Part shown: positions 36,595 to 49,780 of the stretch, in pieces | Position numbering within the stretch: position 1 is the first letter of the stretch | Layout: every line of letters begins with the position of its first letter | From: Atherix ibis | Taxonomy: Eukaryota > Arthropoda > Insecta > Diptera > Athericidae | Assembly (NCBI GenBank): GCA_958298945.1 | Contig: OY282609.1 | Coordinates: forward strand, 62,840,220-62,904,219 | Direction of reading: 5' to 3' | DNA: 64,000 nucleotides | The notes under the pieces: model-generated | What the model saw: the letters and a program-made list of their open reading frames with translations, nothing else | What the model was told of the DNA's origin: nothing | The model's database searches: none | Position numbers and translations under genes: made by a program

Positions 36595-39500
36595 GCGACT
36601 TAATTAAAATCTTTGAAATTCGATGCAAATCCAGTGATTAATTAACATAGTTTTTCAATTACCTTTTATTAGTACAATAAATCAATTCACAACTAGGCGT
36701 CTTTACAATTTAGAAAAGCTGCTGGCGTATCAATAAATTTTAATTACGATCATTTATTCTTTTCGTCTTTTCTTTTAAGTATCTTCAATCCGTACGATTA
36801 TTTCAGAATAGCTAGACGCATCTTTTCGATTTATTTAGATATCAGGTTGGTAGATTTAGTTTCAGTTTATTGTATTTAAGTTGAGATTCGTATAGTTGAG
36901 TCTGGTTCAACTTGGGTCAACGTGGAGCCGGTCTAGGCTAATCTTACATGGTAGTATGTATTGTCCACTCATCAGAAGATATTTAACTATAGATTATAGA
37001 TGGAAAAAAAGCGAAAAATAAATTTTCGATTTCTGATTAAATTTTTGACTATTTGAGAATAATTTTATGCTCACTATTTTTCGAAGTTATTTGTTTTGTT
37101 GTTGTTTGTTTTTAAGCAAATTCAAATATTGCGAACAAATGGACTACTGCACCATTTCTTTTTTCTAATTAACCAAAAGGGTAGTACAGCATTTTTTTTA
37201 TAAATTTCATAATTTAGATAAAAACGTTAAAGAAATATATAATTTTATTTGAATTATTTCTATTAATATACTAAATATGAAACATAAGTCCTATACTACA
37301 ATATATAGTAATTTAATAATGCTAAATATAGGAATAGGTAACTGATTGTTGTCGCTGTGACTATGGTCAAATTGTTGATACCATACCAGTTGTACGAGTT
37401 GAATAAAATACGACAATTGAAAAGTAATTAAAAAAATAAAAGATTTGTGATATCAGAAAGCCGCATGAATTCTTCCTCGTCTCGAAAAGGAAGAAATAAT
37501 ATATATAACGATAAGACAAACTATTTTGTAGGCTAGAATTCACGTTCTATAAATGCAATGGTGTATGAACATTTATGTTGGATTGTTCGATTACAGCTGA
37601 ATTGTGCGGATTGCATCACGGATAGCTACTATATTTGTTAGCTATTGCCATCCAATACCATCATCGCAATCGCTAGGAAAGTCCTATTATCGATGAACCC
37701 TATGGCTATAATGTATTACCTTTTCTCCATAATAGGATTTACCTATTTATATGTGCTCCATTTCATTTTTACTTTACGAATAAAAGATGATGCTTGATAC
37801 TAAATAATGGTGGATGATGAAAACTGCAGTCGCACCATTCCAGTGTTGGTATACGACAACAATTTCAAATTTTACCTAAGCTCTAGGTAGATATAGTCAC
37901 AAACTGTACTAATAATCGTAAATACTAAATATATTATTTTAAAAATATAATGGAAAAAATAAAAGGGGAAAGAATTATAATAAAATTGTATTGATAAGAA
38001 ATTGTAAGGAACGTATTTACCTGTGCACATATATATATGCATGTATAGTTATAGTCAAGTCCAATGAAAAATCTTTGAATCCACTGTAAAAGCAGATAAA
38101 CCAGGTTTATTTTCATTCCATGTTCATTCTTAAATTTAATGTCTATGAGTAGCCAATGTTCATCTATTTAGGTTCTTTAGCAGACCAGTCTACATTTAAC
38201 TGAATAGTAATGAAAAACATTCTGAAAAGTCAGTAAAGTGAACAACTTGAAGGGAACAATAAGGAAATATCTGGACGTGATATTAAACGCATAAACTGAA
38301 GATACTCGTAGTTTTGCGTTCTTCAAGGTTTTCATGGTATCTTATCTGGGTACTTTTCTTATTAGTTTTTCTTCTGTCGAAATCAACTGGCATACCTTAC
38401 TATTGATCGGTTATAAATACATATGCACATACGAACATATACGAGTATATAAGGACTAAGCAATTTTCAATTTTACTTCGCTCTACGAAAAGTATTTATT
38501 CTCATAAATTGTTCAAAGTTGAACAAGTAATTATATACATATTTATTTTATTAATATGTATATATGTGTATATATTTATGATTTGTATGTTATCGTAGAA
38601 TATATATAAATTCGTTTTTCTTAATTTTGGAAAGTTAAATTTTTGTATGGTATATGTGTATTTTAGAAGAACTCGTAGGATTGCGTCAATACGATTTTTT
38701 TCCCTATTTATCATAGTTAAAAGGATTATTTAATACCTAGACTTTGAGAGTATCTAAATTTCAACTTGTGTGGACAAGTTTTTATTTTGTACGTAAAGTC
38801 ATGTTTTTAAGGCTTATAAGCTCTATAATTTAATATATCGAAATTACGAATATGCTAATTTAAAAATGGGAAAGATCCTTTTATTCTAATTATTAATCGT
38901 TTACACCTACCTGCATAGAAAACCACTTTTTACATATTTGTGATATAAAATATTAATTTATGTATGAACATACTGGCATAAATTAATGAAATTTATTTAC
39001 AATTGGCTTTCTGTACAAGATATGAATTATTCAAAGCTGAAAGCTATAACTAATAATATTAATAAATCACGTATTCATATTTGTGCTTTTCGTATAGTTG
39101 GCAAGTGTAATTTATTTAAAAGAATTTCCATGTTTAAGATATATAAAACTGTAAAAAATGAACACATTTTTCATCACTAATGCTTCTATTGTTTGCATCT
39201 AATTCCTAATGCGTTTTATACTCGTATGTACCAGATTTTTTCTTCGTTTGCGATGTTATAAGAAAATTTTACATTAGATTTCCGACTAACAACTCACCTC
39301 TGCATATAGGCAATGTCAATTTTGAGCGCTGTGAAAGAAATAGGAGACTTTTCGCCTTATTGACAGCGTACGATTACCTTTACTAAATAGTTCGTATTCA
39401 CAACCAAAGCCCCTTCCGCATAAATACTCGTATATAAAACTAAATAGTTATTTCTGCTATTTATCTCTTTATAGACTAAGTCTAGAGTACAATCTAAGCT

Positions 39501-42095
39501 TGAAATATACTTACACTTTATTACCATTCAGTCACAAAAACTATATTTCTCTGTGTATATTTTAACATAGAGATTTAAAAAGTAAAATTTCCCCAAGATA
39601 ATGAAAACGAATTAGCTTTCACGTTTCTCCACTGAAATAAATATGTTTTTAGTCATGTCACATGTTTAGGGATCTTTTTGGTCTTTGTCGTAAATGCCAA
39701 TATACAAACACTTACCCTTTACTTATGTATACGAATAAGAAATAGTATATATCCTGATCATATTTGAAAATAAATTATTTAACGAACTCGAATGTTTCTA
39801 ATATTCAAAAATCAAATTGATCAATTGGTTGATGGTGACAATCTCTGATCGTTTAAAACTGGTTCAATGTTGTGTTGCTTTGGCATTTAACATTAACTTA
39901 ACAAGCAACAAATCCGCACACGCATTAATTCGATAACGACTCGTACATGGTTTGATTCGCATTTACTGAGAGATATTTTTCTAGGAGTCTTTCTACCTTT
40001 TTTGAGTACACATTTTTGATTTGATTGCTTGAAAAACTATAGAAATTGAAATTCTTAAAAAGATTTGTGTAAATGCTACACTTATGAAATAGATTTCTTA
40101 TATTTGCACATACATAAATATTTACGTATATTTTATATTTTCTTACATTTCTCCAATAAAAAAAAACGATGATATATTGAATAAAAATACAAATTCTATA
40201 GAATATTGTATTTTAATATAAGAAATTGGCAATTTCAAGCAATTTAAATGAATTCACATTAAAATTTTTTGATAAGTCTGCATATGAGAAATTTAATCTT
40301 ATGAAATAAATTTTCTTATTGTTATTTTTCCACCTTAACTAAGTAATACAGAATACAACACTCAACAATAACTCAGCTTATTTTATAGATAATCAATTGA
40401 TTTTATTATGAAAAATGTTTTAGATATTATATGAACGGCTAGATAAGTTTAACTTACCTTGTTCAAAAATATTTCAAGTATGGTCAGGCATATACTCGTA
40501 CATACTATATATGTTACTCGTATGCTCGTACTTAAATATATGAAAAACTTAAAATGATTTCGGTCCATAAGCACGAACAATTCGAATCAATTTCATCTTT
40601 GCTCATTGATGGAAGTTAATGTGCTAGAAAGGTAGAGGGATCTTGATCGATTGAGAGTCAATCAAATAAAATACAATGGCAGGTAAAATAATTGGATTTG
40701 ATTTTTGTAAAATAATCAAACATAAAATGACTTACGCACGTACGTATACAATATTGATTCCATTTAAGGATTTGGTATATGGTTATTTTCTTCAGTATTA
40801 TAATTTTTCTTTTTCATATAAAACAATTGAAAATGTATGGAATATATATTGTTCGTGTGATTGTACTAAAGTTAGCTATTTATAAATATAAATATATTTG
40901 TTGAATAATACAATTTTTTTTTAAATAATAAATTAGAAATTTTTTAAAAATACCAAAATTGATTTATAAATTGCGAATTTATTATACTGAAATTTAATTT
41001 TATTTAATATTAGAAGTATTTTTTCTCCATTTGGCTTTATATATTTTTTTTTGTTAAATTTTATAAATGTCACAAAACACGATACGTAATATATACTATA
41101 GGGAGGGAATACGACAGGCAAATGCCTAACAATCCAATCGTTTGTTTGTTAATACCAAATCTAAGTAAATGTGAATACCAGAGTTGAGTTGGCAAGTTTC
41201 GATGTTGGAACATACGAGTTAGTTCAGTCAGCTTAACTTAAATCTAATACGCTTCAGTCATTCACGAACGTGAAAGTTTTCCAGAGTTCCGCAGTTCTCA
41301 TGTTTCTCGAATGAAGCCGGGAGCGATTTCCATGTTTTGCAAAGCCATTGTTTACAGCGGTTACCATCGATCTACTAAGAAACTATATAAAATGATAAAA
41401 CTATGCACATGTGTAGGTGTTTATACCGGGAAACATTCAAGTTTGGTCCATGTTTCTTCTTTTGGTTCACCATCAAATGAAAATAATTCCAACAATGCTG
41501 CTGGGAGATTTTTGTGCATTCATCTGGTTCATATATACTAAATCGAAAACGACAACTTCTGGTACACTTTGGTGCGGAAAATGATTGCCACTATATAGGT
41601 TAACTATTATTGTATATTTCGGAGTGGTAAATCTATCAATATGCATACATATACATAATACCGGCTAGGTTGTCACTGTTGATGTTATTCTAACTATTTG
41701 TCGTCGCTTTTACATACCTATGATAGATACTATTCAGGCTATTACCGATATAACAAAAGTATATCTGAACGCCTAACTATGCTATTATAATTCTCTCCAT
41801 TTCCATAATTTTATTGAGTCATTCCAAAATATTTAAACGTCTTAAGTTTTTTTTTTATTATGTACATACTTGTCTGTCTTTTCCTTTTTCATATCATTCA
41901 AAATTAACTTATTATTTATAACTTAACCCATAGAAGACTACTGATCCATCACAGGAATTTTCACATAACTAAAAGAATTTTTTACTCATATCTAAAAATT
42001 ATAGTATTACAAGTTATTAAAAAAATTTTAAATCTTATTATTTCATCACCTCACATTATAATTGTAAAAACTTTCTGCAAAAGGTGTAATTCTGC

Positions 42096-42201
42096 GTTAC
42101 GTAAGAATGTTTGCGCTTATTTTAACAAATTTATTTTCAATGATGAGCAATATTGCCCTATATGGGGCTTCGAAACCTCACAAGTGGCTGTAGAACAGTA
42201 A
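42096..42201 (+). pseudogene. Possible third DD41D mariner scrap, copy C
   Basis: A short frame reads FNKFIFNDEQ, then CPIWGFETSQVAVE, ending at TAA 42199. This resembles the family stretch around the first catalytic aspartate (NKI-FSDEAHF) joined to CRIWGSENPQV, with the piece between deleted. No further landmarks could be traced on either side. It is short, so chance similarity is possible. Confidence 0.35.
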
Positions 42202-42264
42202 ATGACACTTAAAATAATACAGTCCTGTAAGAGGTCTTGTTCTGGTCATTTGAATAACGTTATA

Positions 42265-44150
42265 TAACTTTAAGATTCAAGTAATATTATGAAATAAAAA
42301 TTTTATGTAAATCAAAATTTATTTATCTTTACTTTACAAAGCATAAATTGGATAGCCTTTTGTTTTATTAAAAAAAAGTGAAGTGAAAGTAAATTATAAT
42401 AATAATTAATGGTGTGATTCACCTCCAATAAGTTTGATTTTCTTTTCAAATTGGTGGTTGATAAAATCTCAGAATCAAAATTAACAAATAAAACATTTTT
42501 TTTATTACCATAAGCGACCCCCCTCCGACCATATATGACAAATCCTACAATAATCATACTAGGTAAATATATTTTTCTCTTTGAATTTTCATTTTATTCT
42601 ATATAATAATTTTTATTCTATATACAATATATATAAAACAACTCTGTAGGACAAAATATTTTCAAATTAATCATTTTTAACAGTAAAATTAATAATAAAG
42701 CCAAAATTACATTAGTAAAAGAAATCATAAATAAGATCGTCATATATTTTCGTAAGCATAATTTTAATTTTTTTATTAAGATACTCAGATACTCCCAGTG
42801 GGAGTTTATTGGTGCCGTGGTACTTGGTTAAATTTTATTTCTTCCTCTTGATTACATTTCTAACATATTTTATTCTAGAAACCTTTTCCATATTCTGCCG
42901 GGCTCTCTTTCATTTTATTTTGGAGCTTTCAGTTTTGGTGGTAAATTTGTCAAACCACAAAAATTGATGATTAAATAATAATAAATTATGGAAAAAATAA
43001 CCGTAATATTATTTACAATAATTTATTCCCTAAATTTATAAATAAGATTATATTCTAAAATTATGATCATAATAATTAAACACAAATTTTAATTATTTTT
43101 TTGTATTTCACTTTAAGCATTAAATTACTATAGAGTCTAATGAGAAAGTAGTTAATTCTATCAGATTGGATAATATTTGGAAATTTTTAATTTTCTTCAA
43201 TTCCATTGGTAATAATTTATAGAAAAGTCTTTTTGTAATAAATAAAAATTCAATTCATCTTAGTGTAACTAATTTCTGGAAGATTGAATTGTTGTTGACC
43301 TATTAATAAAAATCGAAATTGATTGGATGGTTCGATACCGAACAATAGTAAAGTGGAAACCACAAAAGAGAGATCAATTTTTTGTCCTAGATATTTATTT
43401 TTTTCCATTAAATTTTCATCTGATTCAATTTCAATGTACTTTATTAAAAAAGTAACTATTTGAAATTTTTAAATCAACTGATCGTCTAGAAGAGGTGTAT
43501 TCACCTATTTTCTAAAACGGTAAATAAAATATTTTTCGCTATCGATATTTCATTATTTTTTTTACATTGTAGTGATTAACATGACAGACAGAATTTTCTT
43601 CAAGTTGATACTATACAAATAAATGATTGACAACTTTTTTGAAATCGAATTTATCATTCATATTGACTGATACGAAATTACTATTAGAGTTTGTTTTATG
43701 ATTTTTAATCAAATTTATACCGCAAGTCCAAATTAGTTATTTCAATTTATTCGAATGGTTAAGAAGGAAAAGGTATCAACAAGAAAGAATTAAATAGTTA
43801 AGATGTAGGATAAGTTTTCATATTATTACGAAGCTTTCTGTGGCTATTAATAATATTATGGGTTTTGTGGTTGCAGTTGCTGTACTAGAATTGGATAAGA
43901 AATAATTTTCATAATCATATCAACATATTAGTTTCTTTTTCTTTTGAAATGGAAATTTTTTAAGTTCATTTTGTGAAATTTGTTATATCAATAATTTTTC
44001 TAATCTATAAACCCAATCTTATTGGGTTATAAACATAGTTTTTATGTTGAATAAGATGAAAACATGTTGTTTTTTTATTTAAATAACTTTGATTTAGTTA
44101 CAATATTTAAATTACTATATTTTAGAGTCTATTCACATTAAATTACAAAC
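42265..44150. other. Gene-free AT-rich spacer
   Basis: Very A/T-rich, with no gene or transposon signature seen. Confidence 0.6.
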
Positions 44151-44160
44151 ATTTTATATA

Positions 44161-44880
44161 TTGTACGTTAAGGTTTATAAAAAAAACAGCACTACAAACA
44201 TCATTTTTAGCTGCTCTCTATATGAATATTGTCGATATAACTATACCAAAAATGGTAAAATACGTACAATGTATGTTAGAAAATTGCTACTCCGAATGTT
44301 CTTAACAAAACCGATTCCAAATTACAGTGCAATTAAAAAGCTACTGGAGGATCAAACAGTAGTAACCGTTTGTGCGCAGCCGATTTGTAGAAGTCTTAAA
44401 AAAGTTAGTAAGGAACTAACAAGAAAACTTCTGTTGACGGAGAAGCAAAAATAATGTCTAGGCGATTACAGTGGGCGGAAAAATTTAACGACTGAACTTC
44501 TTAAGATTAGACGTACGAGTACGACTAGCACCGGGTGAAAGGTACCGCAACCACATATGTATAAAGAATGTCAAGCATTCTGCAAGCTTCATGTTCTGGG
44601 AATGTTTTTCCTTTCTATATGGTCTTCGTCGGTTCCAGTTTATTGATGGAATAGCGAATGGACAAAAATATTTGGAGATATTGAGGGAACAACTATCATC
44701 GATAGAATATTATTTTTGATACTGCAATAATCCTATTTTCCAGGATGAATTCATTTTTGTCCAAGTATGTGTAAGTGCAACGGATTTAACCCTTTAGAAA
44801 ACATATGACCTGTAAGGAAACTAGAGTTACGGAAAGTTCCACAACAGTTCAAAAACTAAAATACACCTTATAACTGGTTG
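44161..44880 (+). pseudogene. Tc1-like transposase relic
   Basis: Read across frames, this stretch shows Tc1 landmarks in the right order. They are an N-terminal binding-domain remnant (SAIKKLLEDQTVVTVCAQ), LLLTEKQK and then SRRLQWAEKFND, followed by VRLAPGERY, KHSASFMFWECF, FIDGIANGQKYLEILREQL, IFQDEF and finally NPLENI (44791 on, with the catalytic E codon at 44797-44799). At least two one-base deletions break the frame: an A after 44450, and an A in the DLNP codons near 44788. The block that should hold the first catalytic D is missing between FND and VRL, and an expected Trp after NPLENI is TGA. The TIRs are not recognisable. An old, dead insertion of DD34E type. Confidence 0.8.
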
Positions 44881-46530
44881 CATAAATACAATAAATTTCA
44901 TTACAAATTTTGTAAAATCTCGAAGAGGACTTTTAATTATTATAAAGCCATCCATTTTTAATAATTTTTTCATAATTAGTTTCACTACTTTTAAAAAAAA
45001 AAAGAGAGATACGTGTTTTCTAAAAAAAAAATGCAATCAATTCAAAATTTTTGAAAAATACAAATACCTTAAAGTAGTAAAGTTTCTATGAGTTTGGTTG
45101 TATTTTAAACACTTATTAAAAAGCTAGTAATTTTATTTTACTTTATAAGAAAACAATTTTTATAATAAATGCATATTTACTTTAACTCAAATTATGCGAA
45201 TCATTTATAAAGAGCCCATAGCTATTAAATGTAGCAAAACAACATTATAACAGTTTATCTCAATAGAGCCAATAAGTATGAGATTCTTTTATATTCATAG
45301 ATATAAATATATATTCATCAAAAATTCCGTAGTAGCCTCTAGGGACATTCATAATATTTTAGATTATTCTTGTGTCACTTTAAAACTCCTATTTCTCCTA
45401 TCGACATCTATCCATACTAATTGTATCTATACCAATATACACTAAAGTATAAGCTATTCGTATATTTAAAATTGTTTTAAGATATTTCCAACAAGGAAAA
45501 TCTTCTTGACTTGTTTGAGGCATGGACATCTTAATGATTGCACAAAAATACCAAACTTGGTAAACATTTGAAAATATTTAGTACAGTTTGAGGAGAATTG
45601 ATTGCCGATGATTTGTAGTTAAGACATAATTGGTTGTTTTCCTCGTTTCATGTGGATCGTTTCATAAAGCATAAGTTCAGTTCAGTGCACGTACTCGTAT
45701 AAATACGAGTATGTCGCGAAATGCGGCTTGTCTCAACAAACATCTTGAACGTTTTCTACGATTTTCTATATCATCGCCGTTAATGGTCGACGTTGACAAC
45801 AACTTCATAGTTTGTATTACTGCGATTATTGTTATTGCTATAACCGTCGAGCTAGTTTATTTCTATCGTACTTCTAGGGTTAGTTAATACTAATCGATAT
45901 TATTCACTATATACGATTTGAAAATAAAAAAATATGGAGAAAAAAATTTGTAGAAATTTTTAGTTGGAAACGACTTTAGCAGTTGCAAGCTTTACAATGA
46001 TTGATGTTGCAATTGAATTAAAGTCGATTCCAATTCAATTGGATTTTCTCAACAAAGTTCACTGAATAAATTAGATTTTGACGTTTCCAGTAGCATTATA
46101 TGAATGCATTCGACGCTAATGTTAACGGTTCGTTTGAAAATTTCAATTTTACGTGAAAATTTTCTTATTTTGGAAAATATTTTTAATGATACGCGAACAA
46201 CTTATCGTAACATATAAGAACAGATAAGATAGAAACTATTACTAAGGCTTATATAGACAGTTTCCCAGATTTTTAAAGAAATTTGTATGCGCATTTAGTA
46301 TATTTTCGTTCTTTTATAATTTAGTCAAATAGTTCCATTTAATTATTGTCTCCGAATAACTCCTTTTTCTAGGTAAAAAAAATGAGAATTATTCAATATA
46401 CATAACATAGATAAAATAGTCCATGCTTCAAAATTTTTTTTAAACTACATATTTAAACTTTTTATTTATTTATTTTATAAAAGATGGAAAATAATGAAAT
46501 TTTATTTAAAATTGAAATTTCCATTATGTT
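44881..46530. other. Gene-free AT-rich spacer
   Basis: No gene. It contains a perfect ACTCGTAT-AA-ATACGAGT palindrome at about 45692-45712, preceded by TTCAGTTCAGTG, and an acceptor-donor junction at 46372/46373 (CTCCTTTTTCTAG|GTAAAA). Confidence 0.55.
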
Positions 46531-46531
46531 A

Positions 46532-46665
46532 CGAGGAGTGGCAGACAATTATAAGAATTGGTGGAACGCTTTAACTGGAATTGACTTCAGCTCATCGTCT
46601 TTCAAGTCCTTTTTAATCTTGAGCAACAAATAAAATGCCACGGACTGAACTAAGGTGAAGTTCTT
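46532..46665 (-). mobile_element. Mariner 3' fragment, minus orientation
   Basis: Next to TA, the sequence CGAGGAGTGGCAGACAA resembles the TIR of the deleted mariner at 23446. Immediately inside, the minus strand reads VAFYLLLKIKKDLK, then DDELKSIPVKAFHQF and a stop. This follows the mariner order D-FYLFPKIK, KDLKG, then LK-IPV--F. About 15 residues between the two pieces are missing. It abuts a different mariner on its right, suggesting one element inserted next to or within the other. Confidence 0.5.
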
Positions 46666-46670
46666 AAAAG

Positions 46671-47535
46671 GTCGATTTTTTTGTGGCGTTATGTTGGTAC
46701 TCTGGTCTCTCACTTATGCCGACAAGTTCGGCCATTTTGAATGTTCAGTTTATTTTGGATAGCTGCTTTGCTTGCACGTGTTTTGGATTGTCTTCGATTT
46801 TTGTCCATTTTCGACCAAAAACGGAATCGCATTAACATTGCTAAGGAGCTGTTGAATTATGTCCGCGACGATCCAAATTTGCTCCAGAGGGTCATAACTA
46901 GTGACGAATCATGGGTTTATGGTTATAATGTGGAAAACAAAGCTCAATCATCCCAATGGAAACTGCCGCACGAGCCAAGACCGAAAAAAGCGCGCCAAGT
47001 TCGGTCGAATGTTAAGGTTTTGCTAACAGTTTTCTTCGATTGCAGGGGCATGGTGTATCATGAGTTCTTGTCACAGGGTAGAACAGTCAATAAGGAATAT
47101 AACCTGCAAGTTATGCGTAAGTTGCGCGAAGCAATCCGCTAGAAACGCCCGGATTTGTGGAAGAACAAAAATTGGCTTTTGCACCATGATAAAGCCACTG
47201 CTCACGCATCGTTACTTGTGCGTGAATTTTTGGCCAAAAACAACACACTAACAATGCTGCAGCCACCGTATTCCCCAGATCTGGCCCCCTGTGACTTTTT
47301 CTTGTTCCCGAAACAGATTCTTTGATCTATTTTTTGGAATGGGCAAAAATCGAAGACGAGCCAAACACGTGCAAACAAAGCAGCTGTCAAAAATTAACTG
47401 AACATTCAAAATGGCCGAACTTTTTGGCATAAGTGAGGGACATGAGTACCAACATAACGCCATAACAAAATCGAAAATCAAATATTCGTAACCCGCTGGA
47501 ATTTAAAATTCGCGATACTTTTTGAACAAACCTCG
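46671..47535 (+). mobile_element. Rearranged mariner with long (about 140-bp) inverted repeats
   Basis: 46671-46812 and 47334-47471 are inverted copies (shared words GGCGTTATGTTGGTACTC, CGGCCATTTTGAATGTTCAG, CTGCTTTG, GCACGTGTTT, TCTTCGATTTTTG). They flank a truncated transposase core. Beyond the right copy the sequence ends in a mariner-type TIR, reverse-complement CGAGGTTTGTTCAAAAAGTA (to 47535), next to TA. No such TIR is found on the left. The simplest reading is that two 5' ends of the same family face each other around a core lacking both transposase termini. Confidence 0.7.
46810..47326 (+). pseudogene. Mariner transposase core, DD34D, truncated both ends
   Basis: An open frame runs from 46741, but its first 24 residues come from the inverted-repeat leader. 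Transposase similarity begins at DQKRNRINIAKELLNY. Landmarks are TSDESW (first D at 46903-46905), WKLPHEPRPKKARQVRS, VYHEFLSQGRTVNKEY, then a TAG at 47140-47142 in place of Gln in the AIR-QKRP motif. Beyond the stop the same frame continues: WLLHHDKATAH (second D), PPYSPDLAPCDFFLFPK (third D). All three aspartates survive and the last two are 34 residues apart. The N-terminal helix-turn-helix domain and the C-terminus are absent, so it is inactive. Confidence 0.9.
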
Positions 47536-48189
47536 TACTACCGAAAAAACTCGTGCTCGTGATTAGTAATGTTTCCTATAGGCTAGTTGCTATTTGTCGT
47601 TGGTAAAAAATGCTCTCAGTAATACCTGCCGCACCTTGCATTATCAACAAAAAAATCTCAGTTTCTAGGAATAATATTTTTTTTTGGATTAGTAATTTTT
47701 ATACAGTATTAATTTTTTATATAATTTCACAAAATTTATCATTTAGTAAATTATGCCTTTGAAATGGTTATTACTCAAAAAGAAGGAAATATAGACATAA
47801 CAAGAATAGGAAAATATTCAAAAATTTGCAAAAACATCATGTTTGATTCAAAATGATAGAAGTGTGAAAGATGAACAAAATATGTGGCGTAAACGTGAAA
47901 TAAAAAGTAAGAAAAGAGAAGTTAAATGGTATGCATAAAATAAAATATAGAATATAATAAAATTAAAAGAAAAGTATTGAGAAAACGTTTAAAAAATCAA
48001 CAACAATAAATTTTAAAAGAAAAATTCCTTTTAACCCAACATAGTATTAAAAAAAAACAATAATTGGAATAAAAAATTTGGTTCTGGAATGATAGAACGA
48101 AAGACTTGCGTGCAGGAAAGATCGAAATGCCAAAATACAAGATTCTAAAAATTACGATGGCCAGACATTAAGAATAGCATAAGAAAACA

Positions 48190-48400
48190 GCCGCCATAGT
48201 ACCATAATCATCGGCAACATGGTCTATACAGGCTCAAATACGCCATCATAGTCACCATCATCGGGATCATCGGAAATATTCACAATCACCTTGATCATCA
48301 TTAGTAGCAGAATGTGGCAATGGCTACAGAAGCGACAAAGGCAACAAAAGCAACATATTGACTTATACCAACAACACTACGAATACTTGGTCAATACTTC
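48190..48400. repeat. Imperfect CAT/ATC and CAA triplet-rich tract
   Basis: Clusters of ATC, CAT and CAA triplets occur without a fixed period. Simple-sequence origin is likely. The plus frame at 48291-48509 across it is a by-product. Confidence 0.5.
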
Positions 48401-49613
48401 TAGTTGGCATCTAGCATCATCTCCGACGGCTTATTTTACACGCTCTTGTACACTGATATTTTCTGGTCTCAAGGTTCCTCTTCTTTTTCTACTATGGATT
48501 GGTATATGAACCTAGATATGAACTTGTATTGAAGATTATAAGGAAGAATGTAGTTTAATATTTTCGTTGACTGGAGTTGTTTCTTGGTTAACATCGGCTT
48601 CATCATCGCCATCACACCATTCTTCTGTTGGAACGTTTTAGTAACAAAGCGCCAACTTTTATTAATACCTTTAGTTATATTTTATTTCTTCTTACATTTT
48701 CTGATTTGGACTTTTTGTCTTTTTCTGTTTTGGTTGTTTTTCTATTCTTTTATCTTTTTATTTTACTAACAAAATGGTGTCCCATGTCCGTTAATAGTTG
48801 TTTTCGACTTTCTCAGGTTATTTTTGTTTTCGATAAAAATTTTAGGTTAGGTTTGTTCTTTCTTCTATCAAATTTTTTATTAGAAAATAAACCTATTCGC
48901 ATACACTTGTTCGATTTTATTTTCATTTACTCCGAAAATAAGCACATTTATAAAAAGTAGCGATATCTTTCGTAAATGAAAAAATGAAAAGTTTCGAATA
49001 TTTGCACAAACTTTAGCAACTTTATGGAGCGCGTTAGTTTAATTTTTTGTTTGTACATATTATTCTCAACTTTGGAAGCGTTAATTTTACCTGAATTCCA
49101 AGTAGTCCTCTTTACTTAAGTATGTATGTGCAAGCATTCATATACATAGGTATAATAGTACATCGGTTTCAATAGTGATAGCATTAGTTTTTTAATATAT
49201 TTTGAGTTTTTCTATTTCTTTTTGTAATCTTTTGTTATCTTGCGTTTGGTTTACCAAAAGATGAATAAAAATCGCTTTTAAGAAAAATACTGAGACGCAA
49301 AAATCTGAGGACTAAAGAACGATCCGTATCGTCTTTTATATTATAACCTAAGGCACTATAACAAAAAGCCCACTCATTCAAGATAGGATTGCACAGATCT
49401 TTTCATCTTTGAAGGAAGCCTTTTGCCAGACTAGGCATCATTGGATGGCATTGAATCATTTAAGGCAGTCAGGTAGTAAAATACTTTTAGGATACATACT
49501 ATAAAAAAAAATCATCGAGCGTAGTTTAATGTGAAGCACAGCTCGACAAAATTATGGTCTGCTGAGGAGTCTCACAAGTTGTCACGATGCAATAAGAAAA
49601 GAGACGAAAAAAT

Positions 49614-49780
49614 TCACCTTTTGAACGCGTCTGCAAATCGCAGGCTGTCATCCACCAATCGCTGATTACCGACTGTCGCCTGATAGCCAAACACCGCCGT
49701 TAATCGACCGCCAACTCATGCCAACCATGGCGATAAAGGAGACAGAGTGTTGGAGGCTCTTTGTATACAGAACAGCAATA
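49614..49780 (-). other. Coding-like minus-strand fragment, unidentified
   Basis: On the minus strand a 33-codon frame (49715-49614) reads VGGRLTAVFGYQATVG, then a Leu/Asp/Arg-rich end. Upstream, after one stop, comes another open stretch (IQRASNTLSPLSPWLA). It lies in an island of higher G+C. No family is recognised. It may be a retroelement scrap. Confidence 0.15.

Larger units (their letters stand above)
35625..42080. other. Gene-free AT-rich spacer
   Basis: Holds a hairpin (36379-36398), a two-copy tandem repeat (36504-36594) and small G+C-richer patches at about 36890-36960 and 37560-37720. A somewhat G+C-richer block at 41210-41545 has a 76-codon frame and two TCAGTC initiator-like words upstream. 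No gene can be supported. Confidence 0.55.

Noticed and set aside
48628..48960. 110-codon Phe-rich frame
   Set aside because: Driven by T-rich sequence. Hydrophobicity is the translation of poly-T, not evidence of a membrane protein.
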